Shown here: piece after piece, positions 12,977 through 27,529 of the stretch
Numbering within the stretch: the stretch's first letter is position 1
Layout: every line of letters begins with the position of its first letter
Assembly: GCA_963573385.1 (NCBI GenBank)
Contig: CAUYLG010065506.1
Location: 32,691 to 96,690, forward strand
DNA: 64,000 bases
Reading direction: 5' to 3'
DNA from: Cacajao melanocephalus
Taxonomy: Eukaryota > Chordata > Mammalia > Primates > Pitheciidae
Notes under the pieces: generated by a model
The model's database searches: none
What the model saw: the letters and a program-made list of their open reading frames with translations, nothing else
What the model was told of the DNA's origin: nothing
Program-made: the position numbers and the translations under genes

Positions 12977-15509
12977 TTTAGAACTCGTGATGGAAAATGG
13001 AATGGAAAAGTTTTTCTTCCATTTGAATTATACAAATACTGAGTATTTTTATATACTCTAGGTATAATAAAATACTTTTTAAAGGAAGACGCTCTATCAG
13101 ATGACTAATTGCATTGATATAGCTCAAAACTTGCAGAAAAAACAATTGAACTTGCAATGAGGTGGAAGTTTTCAACATGTGAACATTTCAAATCTTTTGA
13201 AAAATATTATCGTAACTTTATTCATAATACTTAATGACTTGGTTTGTATCATAGTTACATCTTAGTATAAAAAGAAATTTAATTAAATGATGGTATAATG
13301 TGCAAAAGTGCAAAAATTGTGTATGTTATTTATTTAAGTCTGCCAGTTATTTATTAATTCCTGTATTCAAGGAAGATGTTGACTTTTGCATTTGTGGCCA
13401 AATTTCCATTCCAGCATTCTTCAGATTTCAGCTCTCAGTGAATCTAACTAATTCTTTGAAGATTCTGGGACTACTAGTTTGATCATATGCTATAATAAAA
13501 ATCCAGCTTAAAGGCGATAGTAGGAAAGCAACTGAACTTCCTAGAATTAATTTTCATAGTAATTTTTATAGTGCATGCCTGGAAAGCCATTCAGAAGTTG
13601 TACCAGATCATTACTATTCTCTCTTATGCACTAGTTTATTTCTATGGTGGGAGAGAGGGCAAGAATGTTGACCTTTAGAAAATGTGGTCCGTAGTTCAGT
13701 GTTGGACATACCATAGACTTCAATACATTTGTCAAATTTGAATTGGATAAGATGAAAATTTTTTACTCTTAAGGTGTTATTTAAAAGTAAGTTGATTTAA
13801 AATTTTTAGTTCTCCCTTTTGATAAAAATATTTGAAACTATTTTCATATATTGAATACATTATTTTTATAAAATTAAATTGTGCTTATTTAAGAAACTTT
13901 GGAAATTACAAAAGAAAAAGGTGAAAAACAGTAGATAATGTCATACAAACACAAACACGTAAGACTATATAAACAATATTTCCTGCAATTTTCCTTTTAA
14001 TGCATAGATTTTAAAAATGCTTGAAAATGTGAACTTTGTAATTTTGTATCCTTTTTCACTTAAATCAAGTACCTGCATTATCTCAGTGATAGTCATCTTT
14101 ATCTTCATGCCTTACCACCAAAAAATAGCATTTATTGTTTCATACCAGTCGATTGAATAGATAAACCAGTTATTTTAACAACTGTAGTATTGATGCATAA
14201 GCTGGCTTGATTATGTTCTTAATTAAAAAGCAACAATGGCTTAATAATGTTGAAAACAATGTAAGAATATAATAGGTTTTTTTTCTGATAAAATTACATT
14301 TTCAATGTTACTAATTTAAGAGAAAATATTTGGGAATTCAGAAAGGTAAAGAGATGAACTGCTTTTTAGATTTTTTAAATGAAAAGTCAATTAGATCCCC
14401 CCCGCCTTATTTTTTTGCCAAAAATAATATATGCTTTTGGGATACTGGAAATTTTTCTTCTATTATGTGATAAAAGTCAAAGATTTATTCAAAAAATTTT
14501 TTTCAAGGTTAAATATTTATGAGCAAATTATAAGTTGTAAAGTTTCCCTTAGAAATTTATGCATTCACAGTGTTGATCTCCAGGATAAGAATTGAACACA
14601 TTATTTAGACGTCAGTTTCTTGATGTTTTCAATAAGATAGTCTGGCAATTTCTTCTGTTTCTTAGCCTTTTTATAATACTTGGATATTGTCCATCTTATT
14701 GAAATGCAAATTTATTGAAAGGATACTGGCATGTCCACTGAGATTTATAGTGTATCAGTTTTGGAAAAATCCCACCTCATTATATGAAACCGTACTGAAA
14801 CAAGAGCATGGAATTTGCAAACTGTATAGCTTCAAGTAATTAGTAACTTGTTCAGGTCTGCCCCTTGGATTGTTCTGTTTTTGGAAGAAATCAGTGACTA
14901 AAGACTGTTGAATTTAGATATTCCACATTTAAAGAATGGCAATTTAAAATCTATTCTTCCTATAAAATTTAACATTTTAGATTCACTGAAGCTTGGAAAA
15001 TTCCTCTGTTTGCCATTTAATAAATTATTTATTCTTTCATTTAAATGTTTTAAACAAAATTATGACTAAGTACAAAGCAACGTTAGACTTTTTAGTGATG
15101 TTAGTGAGGGTGTTCTTTATGGATAAGTTTAATTTTTATATTGAAATATGAAGATATTGAACAATGTGCTATGATTAAAATTGTCAAGCTATTTATATGT
15201 CACTGTATCTTTTGAAAAAAATGAGAAGCAATTGCTTATTTTGCATAACATTTGATAATTTTGATGCTATTATGAAGTATGTATACTACATTTTCGGGCC
15301 TGTTGTATGCATATTCAATTGTATATGTGGGTTTATTTATGTATATATGTTTAAAATTACTTATGATTTTTAAAATTGGTGTGATAGAAATTACCTAGCA
15401 TATGAACTTTAAAAAGGAGCATTATTTCTTCATCTAAAATTATTTGACACAAGCTGTTCTTTTAAAATATTAGAGCCGCAATTAAGCTGTTATTTGAGAC
15501 AGTGGATGA

Positions 15510-15872
15510 ATTAGAACATTCTTGCACTGCTGTAACTACCTAAGACTGGGTAATTTATAAAGAAAAGAGGTTTAATTGGGTGACGTTTCTGTGGATTGTA
15601 CAGTACACATGGCTGGGAAGGCCTCAGGGTACTTAATCATGGTGGAAGGTAAAGGGGAAGGGGCATGTCTTCTTGGCCAGAGCATGAGAGAGGGATGGGA
15701 GAGTTGCTATACACTTTTGAACAACCAAATAACTCACTAGCATGAGAACAGCACCAAAGCGGAAATTATTCCCCATGATTCAGTCTCCTCTCACCAGGCT
15801 CCACCTCCAACTTTGGGGATTACAATTTGATATGAGATTTATGCAGGGACACAGACCCAAACCACATCAGTA
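15510..15872 (-). mobile_element. MaLR solo LTR (MST/MLT1 type), antisense
   Basis: Reverse complement of the MaLR LTR pattern: gactgggtaatttataaaga, then 'ggctgggaaggcctcagg', 'aatcatggtggaaggtaaa', 'catgattcagtctcctctcacc' and a cacagacccaaaccacatca end. It is a lone LTR with no internal proviral sequence nearby. Subfamily not resolved. Confidence 0.8.
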
Positions 15873-18329
15873 TATTTTACAGTCAGCTAATAATCTTGGT
15901 TTCTGTGCATTGAAACAATAGCCACACGTGATCAATCACATGCTCACTTATCTTATTCTGAGTTGAATTGTGTGCTTTCCAAAAGAAATTTGGATGCACA
16001 GCCTCAATTGGTCAGGCCAGGCTTCCTAGAGGAGATGGGTCCACTTTCAAGAGGAGTAAGAGTCTGTGAGGCATAAGGGAGAGTGGGGTAGCTTGATGAG
16101 AAACTCAGCCTGGGGAATATGTAAGTATTCAGAAGATAACCAGGAAAGCAGCAGAAAAGCATGGTGGGAACACATTAGAACGTAATGAAAAATGGAACAA
16201 GTTAGAGTTGAGTTAGGTTGGGAAGAATCTTTAAAGCAAAGTCTACATGTAGTTTTGACTTGATTCAGTGGTGAGACACCCAGTGGGTGGCTTTTGAGCT
16301 AAAGAAATGTCCTGATGGAAAACATCTGAAGGATGGCCAGCAGGGTGTGAAGAGGCCAGTGACCAGACTCAATCCAGGAAAGAAGACCCCCTGTTACAGG
16401 CATGGCTGGCCCCAGGGTACACCTGTTTGGTAGCAGGAGCATGACCCTGATGATTTTGGCACATGAATTTGTGTTTCCCTGTGCTCTGTGGGAGGGCTAC
16501 GCTGTATTCTTTTTAGATGTCCAATGTTTATGACTGTAGGCTACATTTGGCTACTGTGATTTACTTTATCTAGAGTAATGGTTAAAGGTGTAATAACATG
16601 AGTGGCCATGTGGGATCTTGTAAACTGTAGGTGTAAGGTTCACTTAACTAATCATGGCCTGATTTGAACAGAGAGAAGACAGCCTGAAAGAAAACTTGGC
16701 CTTGTTTGTGATTCTGGTCCTGTTAGGTCACAGGTGGTTAGGGTTGAAGGAGTGTTCTAAACGTGTAGAATTTGAGAATTTCTGAATTTTTTTCCATCAG
16801 TTTATCATAATTTCTCAGTTGATTATTTTATAGATATTAAGGAGGGATTGTCCTGTAATTACACAGTAATACGTCTTATTTTCCTACTAATGCCCATGAA
16901 TACTTATCTGACATGAATTATGAAGTTCTCTTAATTTGTGTAGGATGGGAACATGAATTAAACACATAAAGGTAAGAAAAGTACAAAAATGTTTTTTAAA
17001 AGTGCTTGTAATTTTTTGGGAGGGAAGTCTCTGCCAGTTTGAATCTCTATATTATCAGAAGTCATTATTGATTATTCATGGATTATGACACCTATATAAA
17101 ATACAGACTAATGTCTAATGTCGTTCTATCCTGACTCAAAAGTAATTTGGAAGTTTTCAAGACTCCACAACTGAACAGCATCATTTGATAATGCATCTGT
17201 GGTATTATTTAGTCTGACCTCATATAATGTGTAGTGATTTTGGAGCTAACAAAAAAGACTATGAGAACCAGATTTTGGGAGAATGAGTGCCAAGCACATC
17301 TGTTTTTACTAAAAAACTTACTAAAAAATAGATTATCCGAGAAAAAAAGAACAAAACAAGCAAAGTGCCACAAAGTCATTTTCTAAACCACCTTTGATGT
17401 TCTTGTGGCTTACCTCCTCAACACTACTGAATGACTTTCAGGAGACACACATGAAAAGGGTCACTTTAATTGGTACAGGTGCTGACTCAGGCCTCTGTCA
17501 CAGGTTTTTTCCATCTTGGAATCTATGCTTTTCAGGGTCTGTCATGCCAGTAAAGGTTGCTTGCAAGTTATGTCACTATTCTCTGCCTGCTGTTAGGCAG
17601 AGAGCTACTGTATACGGTTTGCTGTTGACATTTTCAAACCCAGCATAACAGTTTACTCAAAATTATGGTGAGGTATCAAAAAAAGGCAATTAAATGTCAA
17701 TTTATCTTCAAAATTTTTTATAAGTTTCCATATATGTGACTTAAACGGAGTGAAGTGGATTAACGAGTGTATGTCTCAACCATGTACAATGATAATGGTT
17801 TGGCATTTGTATGTTTCCATTTATTGCGGTTTTAGGTAATTGCACTCTTAGTGTGTTCCATCAATGAATTTTTAGTATGCAGTTCATTAAATAATAGAGA
17901 ATTGTTCCGTGGGACATAGACTGTCTCGGAAACTTAGAATACTATTTCGAAGAAGCATTAGAAAGATAAAATAAATAAGACAGCTTGAATGTTTGAGAAG
18001 AAAATTCCTTGCATGTTATTCTTTTATTGCTTTAGAAACTTTGACAGTATTTTTGAGCATAGAGCAAATAAGTGTTAATTAGTTTGTAGTGTCTAGTTTC
18101 ATGTAATATATTAACACTGTGAGATAGAAATGTTCCATTATTGAGCACTGACTACATCCAATATAAAAGCATTGTTAAAATTTTTAAATGTTTATGTTCT
18201 TCGATATGCGTATATAAAGCAAAGATATTTTGAGCAATTGAGTGGTTTTGGAACTTTTGTGTATTGAATGATTGTGTTGATATAATAATATTGTGTGTTA
18301 TTATTTATTCATTTGCCTTTACCCATTAA

Positions 18330-18569
<240 letters not shown>

Positions 18570-18599
18570 TGAAAATGTTTATGATGGTCACTTGATTTA

Positions 18600-18661
18600 T
18601 TAGGTTGGTGCAAAAGTAACTGCAGCTTTGACATTGAAAGCAATTACTTCTGCACCAACTT
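18600..18661 (+). mobile_element. MADE1 mariner-derived MITE
   Basis: Starts ttaggttggtgcaaaagtaa and ends gcaattacttctgcaccaac, the terminal inverted repeats of MADE1. It is about 62 nt instead of the usual 80, so the centre has lost some bases. The arms pair into a hairpin. MADE1 copies gave rise to the primate miR-548 family (established); whether this copy is processed is unknown. It lies about 110 nt into the intron after the last PH exon. Confidence 0.9.
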
Positions 18662-18771
18662 ACTATAATATCATATGATGTGAGCCTTATACTAAAAGAC
18701 TTATTTGATACTTACAAAATTGTTATGTAATACAGAGTTAGCAAAATAATTATGTTATGAATGGTAGTATC

Positions 18772-18830
18772 TTTTAAATAGTTTTTTTTTAATAGAAAAC
18801 TATTTTTAAATAGTTTTTTAAATAGAAAAT
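18772..18830. repeat. AT-rich imperfect tandem duplication
   Basis: Two neighbouring copies of ttttaaatagttttttt...aatagaaaa (about 18772-18800 and 18804-18830), differing in T-run length and one short insertion. Confidence 0.75.
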
Positions 18831-19979
18831 GTTCAATTTTCTTTGCACTTTATTCTTGCTATTCCTAAAACAGCATTACCAAATTTTTCTTTAAGTGACA
18901 AGCTTCAATAACATAATGCAGTGTTGAAGGCCTCCAATTGTTCTCTGTATACTTAACAGAACACTCAAATTTCTTAGATCCAATATGTTAGCTTCCTAAT
19001 TATAAATTAAAGCACTTTGGATTTATACAAACTTTTAAAAATTGGCAAGTCTTTGAATATACTATAATGTAACCCAAGTAGTTGCTTGTTCATATGAGGA
19101 GGCCTAGCTCAAAAATTTGTTGTTTGCTTTTAGAAACATTTGCAAAAGGAATTTGGCCTGACTATATTCAGATGTGTGAAGTTTATCCGCAAAAAGGCAT
19201 ATTTCTATAACTCAGCTCAGAAATAGAAATGCTTGCATTTCTACTAATTAACAATTGATTTCTTAATTAAGAAGCATGACATTGTTGATTACTTCTGGAG
19301 ACCCAAGAATAAAACACCTCATTGGTAATGAAATTTCAGAACACAAAGAACTCTTTCTTTCATCTTTAGATGTTTTCCCCTGAAGAATATGCAAAACTGC
19401 TACGTTGATTAAAGTATTCGTGGTACATACTTGTAGAATTTCCAAAGAATTTTCAAATCCTCCTTTGACTGATCTTGGATGAAGAACCAGATAGAAAATT
19501 TTAAAACAAAGTTTATGAATATATAACTGACCCTAAGTTTTGTTTAATGTAGCAGTCAATTCAAATAGCAAACAAATAGTTAAAAGGTGAATCAAGCTTT
19601 TCATCAAGTTGAATCTTTTTTTTTTTTTTAAGAATGGCTATGATCCACACAAGACAAAAAACAAAACAAAATAAAAACCCCCAAACTAAAGAAAAAGCAC
19701 ATTCTCTAAAACTGCATATGATCTTTATCTTTATATTTATCTTTATTAGACTCTATTCTTAAGGGATTATTTATGAATAAAGACAAATATTAATGGCTTC
19801 AGCATTGTCAGAAATGAAGTTCTGGTAGGAAATTTTGCAGCTAGATGACTAAAAATAATACAAGTATTTCTCTTTCTTCTGCAACAGCTCCTTATCAGTC
19901 CTGATTAAGTGCCAGTGTTCTAGGATGTTAACTTGGGCACTGTTTTTCTCTAAGTAGATCCTTGCCTGGGTTATGTATT

Positions 19980-21280
<1,301 letters not shown>

Positions 21281-21954
21281 TAGGGTTGGGAGTTTGGGTG
21301 CATGACTTTCTTTTATATTCTTACCATCTCACCTGTTAACTTTCCTTTAATTAGTTTTCTTTTAAATATATTCCCTTGGGCATTTTTGAAAACTTTACAG
21401 TTGCCATTTCCTGGGCTGTAGCAGGATGAAGGAATTGATAGAGAGCCAGGATCATAACTAGGAAACTCAAGGGATCCATCCATTCATTCATGACTTCTAC
21501 GATTTCTGATATGTCATGATCCCGGGAGAAAGGGAGGTTGGGGCCAGGCAGGGAATGATAGGCAGGTAGGTTTGCCTACAGGGGGACAAGATGACTCATT
21601 GGGTATGGACATGTATATAGGGCCTGAAAGTCAGAATCAGAAAGACAAGGAAGGTAAGAGACAGTCTGAACTCTCAGTTAATTCAGAATTTAGGCAGCTG
21701 GGCTCAGGATAAAGGGTGTAGGTGAAGAGTCTGAAAATGTGGGTCCTGTGAAGAGACAGGCACCAAGCAGCAGGCAGAGGGTCTGCTTTGGTTTTTAGAT
21801 TAAGCAGATTGACTAAGTGTTTGGTTTGTTTGGACAGCATTCAGTGAAATTTCCTGGCTGGTTTAACTAGCTCAGGGCCAAAAAGGATAGCTGCCTTCAG
21901 GTAGCTCTTTTTAGGCCAGCTTCTGTGCTGACTTCTTCCTATACATTATTTCTA

Positions 21955-22095
21955 ATGCTGGAATACATACTTAGGTAGGAGTTAAATACCTTTATACTTT
22001 CTTAAAGATACAGAAACTGTGGGTCAGGGAGCTTAACAATTTCATATGGTTAGTGACTATCAATGCCAAGTTCAAAAGTAGACAGGAGTAGTAGT
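21955..22095 (-). repeat. MIR SINE fragment
   Basis: 'agatacagaaactgtgggtcagggagcttaac' follows the antisense MIR core (gatgaggaaactgaggc... gttaagtaac). Confidence 0.6.
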
Positions 22096-22097
22096 TA

Positions 22098-22240
22098 ACA
22101 GTCCAGATGGCAATCAAACTTATCTGTTCAGTTCCTAGCACTACCACCAATTTGTTGCATGATTTAGGTTAGTTAAGTTTCCATTTGCTCTGAAAATATG
22201 GAGATGATGGTAGAGCTTATCTACAGTGCTCACTAGGATG
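22098..22240 (+). repeat. MIR SINE fragment
   Basis: 'cactaccaccaatttgttgcatgatttaggttagttaag' and 'ccatttgctctgaaaatatggagatgatgg' follow the sense MIR core (cactagctgtgtgacc, cctcatctgtaaaatggggat). It sits directly beside an opposite-strand MIR. Confidence 0.6.
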
Positions 22241-22296
22241 TGTTTTTAACCAGTGATGAGAACATACAACGTAATCATAGGCTACCTCTGCCTCCC

Positions 22297-22665
22297 TCAT
22301 ATGGTTTGGCTGTGTACCCACCTAAATCTCATCTGGAGTTATAATCCAAATTGTAATCCCCATGTGTCAGGGGAGGGACCTGGTGGGAAGAGACTGGATC
22401 ATGGGGGTGGTTTCCCCCATGCTGTTCTCATGATAGTGAGTGAGTTCTCATGACATTTGATGGTTTTAAAAGGGGCTTTTCCTCCTTCCTTCACCTTCTC
22501 TCACCTGCTGCTGGTAAGGTGTGCCTGCATCCCCTTCTGCCATGATTGTAAGTTTCCCGAGGCCTTCCCAGCATGCAGAACTGTGAATCAGTTAAACTTC
22601 TTTCCTTTATAAATTACCCAGTCTTGGGCATTTCTTTATAGCAGTATGAGAATGGACTAATACAC
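22297..22665 (+). mobile_element. MaLR solo LTR (THE1/MST type)
   Basis: Follows the THE1/MST LTR from catatggtttggctgtgt through gatcatgggggtggtttccc, ctgttctcatgatagtgag and ttataaattacccagtcttg to aatggactaatacac. No proviral interior is attached. The last 34 nt are repeated 49 nt further on (22681-22714). Confidence 0.9.
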
Positions 22666-22680
22666 CCAGTGTCAGGGAAG

Positions 22681-22714
22681 TTCTTTACAGCAGTGCGAAA
22701 AAGGACTAATACAC
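22681..22714 (+). repeat. Second copy of the MaLR LTR tail
   Basis: Reads ttctttacagcagtgcgaaa and on to ggactaatacac, matching the LTR end at 22632-22665 at 29 of 34 positions. A 15-nt stretch (cccagtgtcagggaa) separates the two. Confidence 0.85.
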
Positions 22715-23639
22715 TCCCCAACCCCCAAATCAGAACTATATTGGCCAGGAAACCCTCTGCCTGCAGGGCAGCATCTGGCTTTCTTCTTTACTAGGAATGA
22801 TCCTCACAGCAGGCAACACATCTGCCAGTGAGCCATGCTGTTGCTTGGAGGTAGCCCTCAGGTAGCAGTAGCTCTTGTGCAAGGAAAAGAGAAGATATGA
22901 GTTTATCTTGGCATAGAAGCCCTGTGTAGCAAAACACGCTATCTTTTGTACCCACTCCATGAGCATAACTTTCAGGGTCCTCACCAGGACATGCCCACTT
23001 GCAAGAGAGTCACTTCAAGTTATGACTCCCCACTAGGTTTTTATAGGTATGCAAATTAGCCACCAGGGGTCATTTTTACCATTGCAATGCTGCCTAATTT
23101 GGTAGTTGACACCCTACCTTCATCAGGTGTTTAGGGGAGCATAGCTATTATAGAAAGTTAGCTCAGGGTCAAATTTGTTCTTATGGAAGGATAGGTTTTG
23201 CTAACCCTTCGCCCACACGATGACATATGGTAATAGTGCAAGTTCATTGTGATGGTATATGAAGCTTCTCCCAGATCGCCCGATATGTAGGAGAAACTCA
23301 GTAAATGTTAGGTTATTGTGGCCTTTTCCATCACAGCACACTGCTGCTGCTTACAGGGCAAGTCTGAGGTCATTTCTGAGTGGATCAATGTCTTTTAGCA
23401 GAGTGTTGATGGAATCTCTCCATTCCCTGAGTACGTCCAATGCTAAAGCCACTCATTGGGTTCCTTTACTCTTGACTTCTCACTCTTCAAAATATTTCCA
23501 ATTTATAGCAATATTTAAATTGGCTTTTTCCTTATTTTAATTTGACATTTTCAGAAATCTAGTGCCAGCAGAATAGAGAATTATGCCTTAGCTACATAGC
23601 AACCATCTCAACTCACTTGTCAGCCACGAGTTAGTAAAG

Positions 23640-24165
<526 letters not shown>

Positions 24166-24504
24166 TTCACCTTTTCTTCTATTTTCTTTTGAATTTGTTA
24201 TGCAGCAATAGGAAACTAGTGGTTTTGAATGGTTCTTGTTTAATAACAAAATAGAAACATTTAACAACTTTTTCTGCCTTATATTTGTAGTCTAGACAAC
24301 CCACTTTTAGAATTTTATATCCCTCAATTATTTGACGTTAGCCGTTTTTCTTGCTTTTGTTTTTGAAATTAATGGAGAAATAATTTCCTGACGCAGTTCA
24401 TAGCTTTGTTTCTCTGGCCAAAAAAGAAAACCAGTCTACGAAAAATTCAATTTATATAAGAGTTCAAATGTTAGACTTTTAAAACATGAGCAACACAGTG
24501 TTTT

Positions 24505-24790
24505 TTTAAAAAATATTTTATTGCGTTTTAGGTTTTGAGGTACATGTGAAGAACATGCAGGATTGCTGCATAGGTACATACATGGCAATGTGGTTTGCTG
24601 CCTTCCTCCCCATCACCTATATCTGGCATTTCTCCCCATGTTATCCCTCCCCAACTCCCCACTTGCCACTGTCCCTCCCCTAGTTCCCCCACAAAGACCT
24701 CAGTGTGTGATGCTCCCCTCACTGTGTCCGTGTGTTATGATTGTTCAACACCCACCTTTGACTGAGAACAAAATGTCTCTATATTTAATG
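24505..24790 (-). mobile_element. L1 3' end, antisense, 5'-truncated
   Basis: T-run then reverse complement of an L1 3' UTR: gaacatgcaggattgctgca, 'ggcaatgtggtttgctgcc', 'atcacctatatctggc', then 'tcagtgtgtgatgctcccc'. The same diagnostic phrases occur at 51150-51310, so both copies look like one old primate L1 subfamily. Confidence 0.85.
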
Positions 24791-25074
24791 TTCTCTTAAT
24801 TAAACCACATGACCTTTTTAAAAAAATTGCTACATAGCTGAGGCTCTCCTAAGTGATACAAACATCATCCTTTTTATCTCTGAGGCCTGGGGCTGCCCTG
24901 CAATGGTGACAGATGTAAGCTATAATCCACTGTGGCCTTCACAGCTGCAGCAGTGTGTGGTTGACAGTTCTGATAGATGCTTCTGTGCTGGAGTATTCCT
25001 TATAGATGACAGTTTAGATACAATAATGAATTTACCAAGTAATTTAACATTTTCAAAACAATGTAGTAAAACTT

Positions 25075-25600
25075 TTCTGTGTCTCTTGGTGTGCACTAGC
25101 GTTCTATTGCTGTATAACAAATGAATATATACTTAGCAGCTTAAAACAACGCTAGTCAGAAGTCCAAGAGAGCTCAACTGGGTTCTCTGCTTAGGGTTTC
25201 ACAACCCCAAAATCAAGGTGCCTGCCAGATGGGGCTCCTATCCTGAGGCTCTGGGTGAAAGTTCACTTTCAAGCTTATTCAGGTTGTTGGCAGGATTCAG
25301 CTCCTTGAGGTTGCAAATGAAGTCCCTGTCTCCTTGCTGTCAGCCAAGGGTTGCTCTCAGCTTCTGCAGGCTGCATGTCTTGGTACCAGGTCCTTTCCAT
25401 CTTCAGAGCTGGCAGTGGCACATTGAATCCTTCTCATGGGTTTAATTTGTCTGACTTCCTCTCGTGCCACTAGCCTGAGAAAACTCTGCTTCAAAGCGTT
25501 CCACTCACTGAGTCAGGCCCATTGGGATAATTTACATACTTTAAAGTCTACTGACTTGAGGTTTTAATTACATATGCAAAAATCCCTTCAGAGCAATACC
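25075..25600. mobile_element. MLT1-like LTR (uncertain subfamily)
   Basis: 'ttctattgctgtataacaaatga', 'cagcttaaaacaac', 'tcagaagtcc', 'tccatcttcagagctggcagtggc' and 'aaatcccttcagagc' follow a common old LTR consensus that I associate with the MLT1/MaLR group. Family name not certain. Confidence 0.5.
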
Positions 25601-26190
25601 TAGATTAGTATTTAATTGAAAAATGAAGGGGAGGGAATCTTGGTGGGGTGGGAGGGCAATGAGAGGATTTCTGTAGACTCCTACCTACCACATGGTACAT
25701 GTGGTTTTGTTTTGTTCTTCCTTCTTGGATCTTTAAACTCACTGGTTGTTTGTGCCTGGGAAGCCACATTAAAGACAGTTTAGCTCTTTATATTAAGCTA
25801 TTACTATTCTATTCAGTTCTGACTTTAGCTAGCTTTAGGATCTGTTGCAATCCTTTAGTCCCACATTTGCCTTTATGTTTATGGTAACCTTTTAATTAAA
25901 GCTACTCTAAAATTTTTACTTTGTGTTTATTAGAGGCCTCAACAAGTTGAATTGTTTAAGTACAGTTTAGTAGTAATGTATGAATGTACAGACATGGGTT
26001 TTCTAGAATAGAGTTCAATTTAAATGACTGTAGGCCTTACATATGTAAAAAATAATCTGTTGAAACGCATTGAAAATATTCCTTTATATTTTGAGATTCC
26101 TTTCATGGTTGCTTCATGACTGCATGGCATAGAAAGACTTTCTCAGGAAAAAATTAAGCATTTAGCTTTTTCACTGGCTTTCTGTTGCAG

Positions 26191-26291
26191 CGAATTTGTG
26201 TCATGGCTGTTGGAAATTGGAGAGATCCATAGGCCTGAGGAAGGCGTACACTTGGGACAAGCATTATTGGAAAATGGAATCATCCACCATG
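26191..26291 (+). CDS. PREX2: PREX2 exon: DEP1 core helices
   Basis: This 101-nt exon encodes w178-w212, [20 protein letters not shown], then [15 protein letters not shown]. This is the DEP signature: an aromatic-containing core helix (FVSWLLE), a helix with GQALLENG, and the IIHHV strand. DEP domains in P-Rex proteins take part in autoinhibition and G-beta-gamma or PKA regulation (family knowledge). The acceptor is ggctttctgttgcag and the donor is CATG|gtaatt. The parallel motif [11 protein letters not shown] recurs in DEP2, supporting duplication of the domain. Confidence 0.96.
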
Positions 26292-26529
26292 GTAATTACT
26301 TTATTAATTACTTATTTATTCCATCTATTCACCATGTGTATCTTAATCCCATTCATCAGTTTAGTTTATAATTTCCACATTATAGGATGCTTGGTTTTTT
26401 TTTTAACAACATTTTCAGTACCTAATATGTGTAGAACAGTGTTTCAGGGAGTGTGGCTTTATGGGGCTGTATTTGTTAACCTTAGACTGAAGAGCTGTAA
26501 TACAGGCAAGCATTGGAAAATAGAGAAGT

Positions 26530-27420
26530 GGGATTGTGGAGGAAGGGATGGTTAGTTCTATAGTAATTGGAGTATTTGGGAGTGCTTCATGGAGGACATG
26601 GATGACGGTGATGCTGGGCATTGCAGAAGGAATAGAACTCTGCCAGGGACAGCACGGCAGAAGGGCGTTCCACTTGGAGGAAACAACAGCACTCCGGCAC
26701 AGTGGTAGGCAAATTTGCAGTGGCTTCTTTGCGGACCAGCACAGAGCCTTGCATGGGTCCATGGATGAACATACTGGTGAGGGGAGGTGTGGCAAGAAAG
26801 GCAGGCAGAGCCTGGATTCCAGAAGATCTGAAGTCTCCTGATGTGGCATGTGGGCTTATTCTGAAGGGGGCCAGGAGTTGATGAATGGTTTTAAGCAGAG
26901 CCATGATCAGAACTTGGGTCTACAGCTATGAGATGGAGCAGCATGGAGCCTGCAGTGGAGAGGTTCAAGACTGCAGAGCACCAGGCCCCTCAGGGGACCC
27001 CGCTGCACACAGGAGTGGCAGGACAGGGCTTCGGCAGGTCTGTGTCCATGGGCATGAAAAGACCAGGCCCACTGGGGAGATACTGGCGAAGCTGAAACAG
27101 CATATTTGATAACTATTTGGATGTGAGGGGCGAAGAATGAAGAGAGAGATTAGAGCATTCTGAGCCTTCTTCTCTGAATGACTGAGATAGTTTATTCAGG
27201 AGGAAGAGCAGGGTTGAAAGAGAAGATGCAGACTTTGCTGTGGACTATGTGAGACAGCCAGTGGGGAGTGGCCAGCAAGTGGTTGTAAACTTGGTTTGGA
27301 GCCCAGGATAGAAATGGGATGAAACATATATTTGGGAATCATTTCAAGAGAGTACTAGATCCCTGGAAACACTGGCAATGAACAGAGAAAAACCATGAAA
27401 GCAGTGTTAATGGGACCCAG
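26530..27420. repeat. GC-rich old interspersed repeat, unassigned
   Basis: Markedly higher GC than its surroundings. Phrases such as 'atgaatggttttaagcagagccatgatcagaacttg' look like decayed repeat sequence. Chance open frames occur on both strands because of the composition, but none has splice context or recognisable protein features. Confidence 0.4.
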
Positions 27421-27529
27421 GAAAAAAGCTTAAAGAATTTCTAAGGTAAACTATGGGGCAGGGGAGAAAAAGCCAGTGACTTGTTAACAAATATGGATAT
27501 TTGGCCATGGTATTTTGATGTTCATTTCC

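Noticed and set aside
26415..26904. Overlapping open frames of 101-144 codons on both strands
   Set aside because: They overlap in several frames inside a GC-rich stretch that looks like an old repeat. No domain or splice sites.
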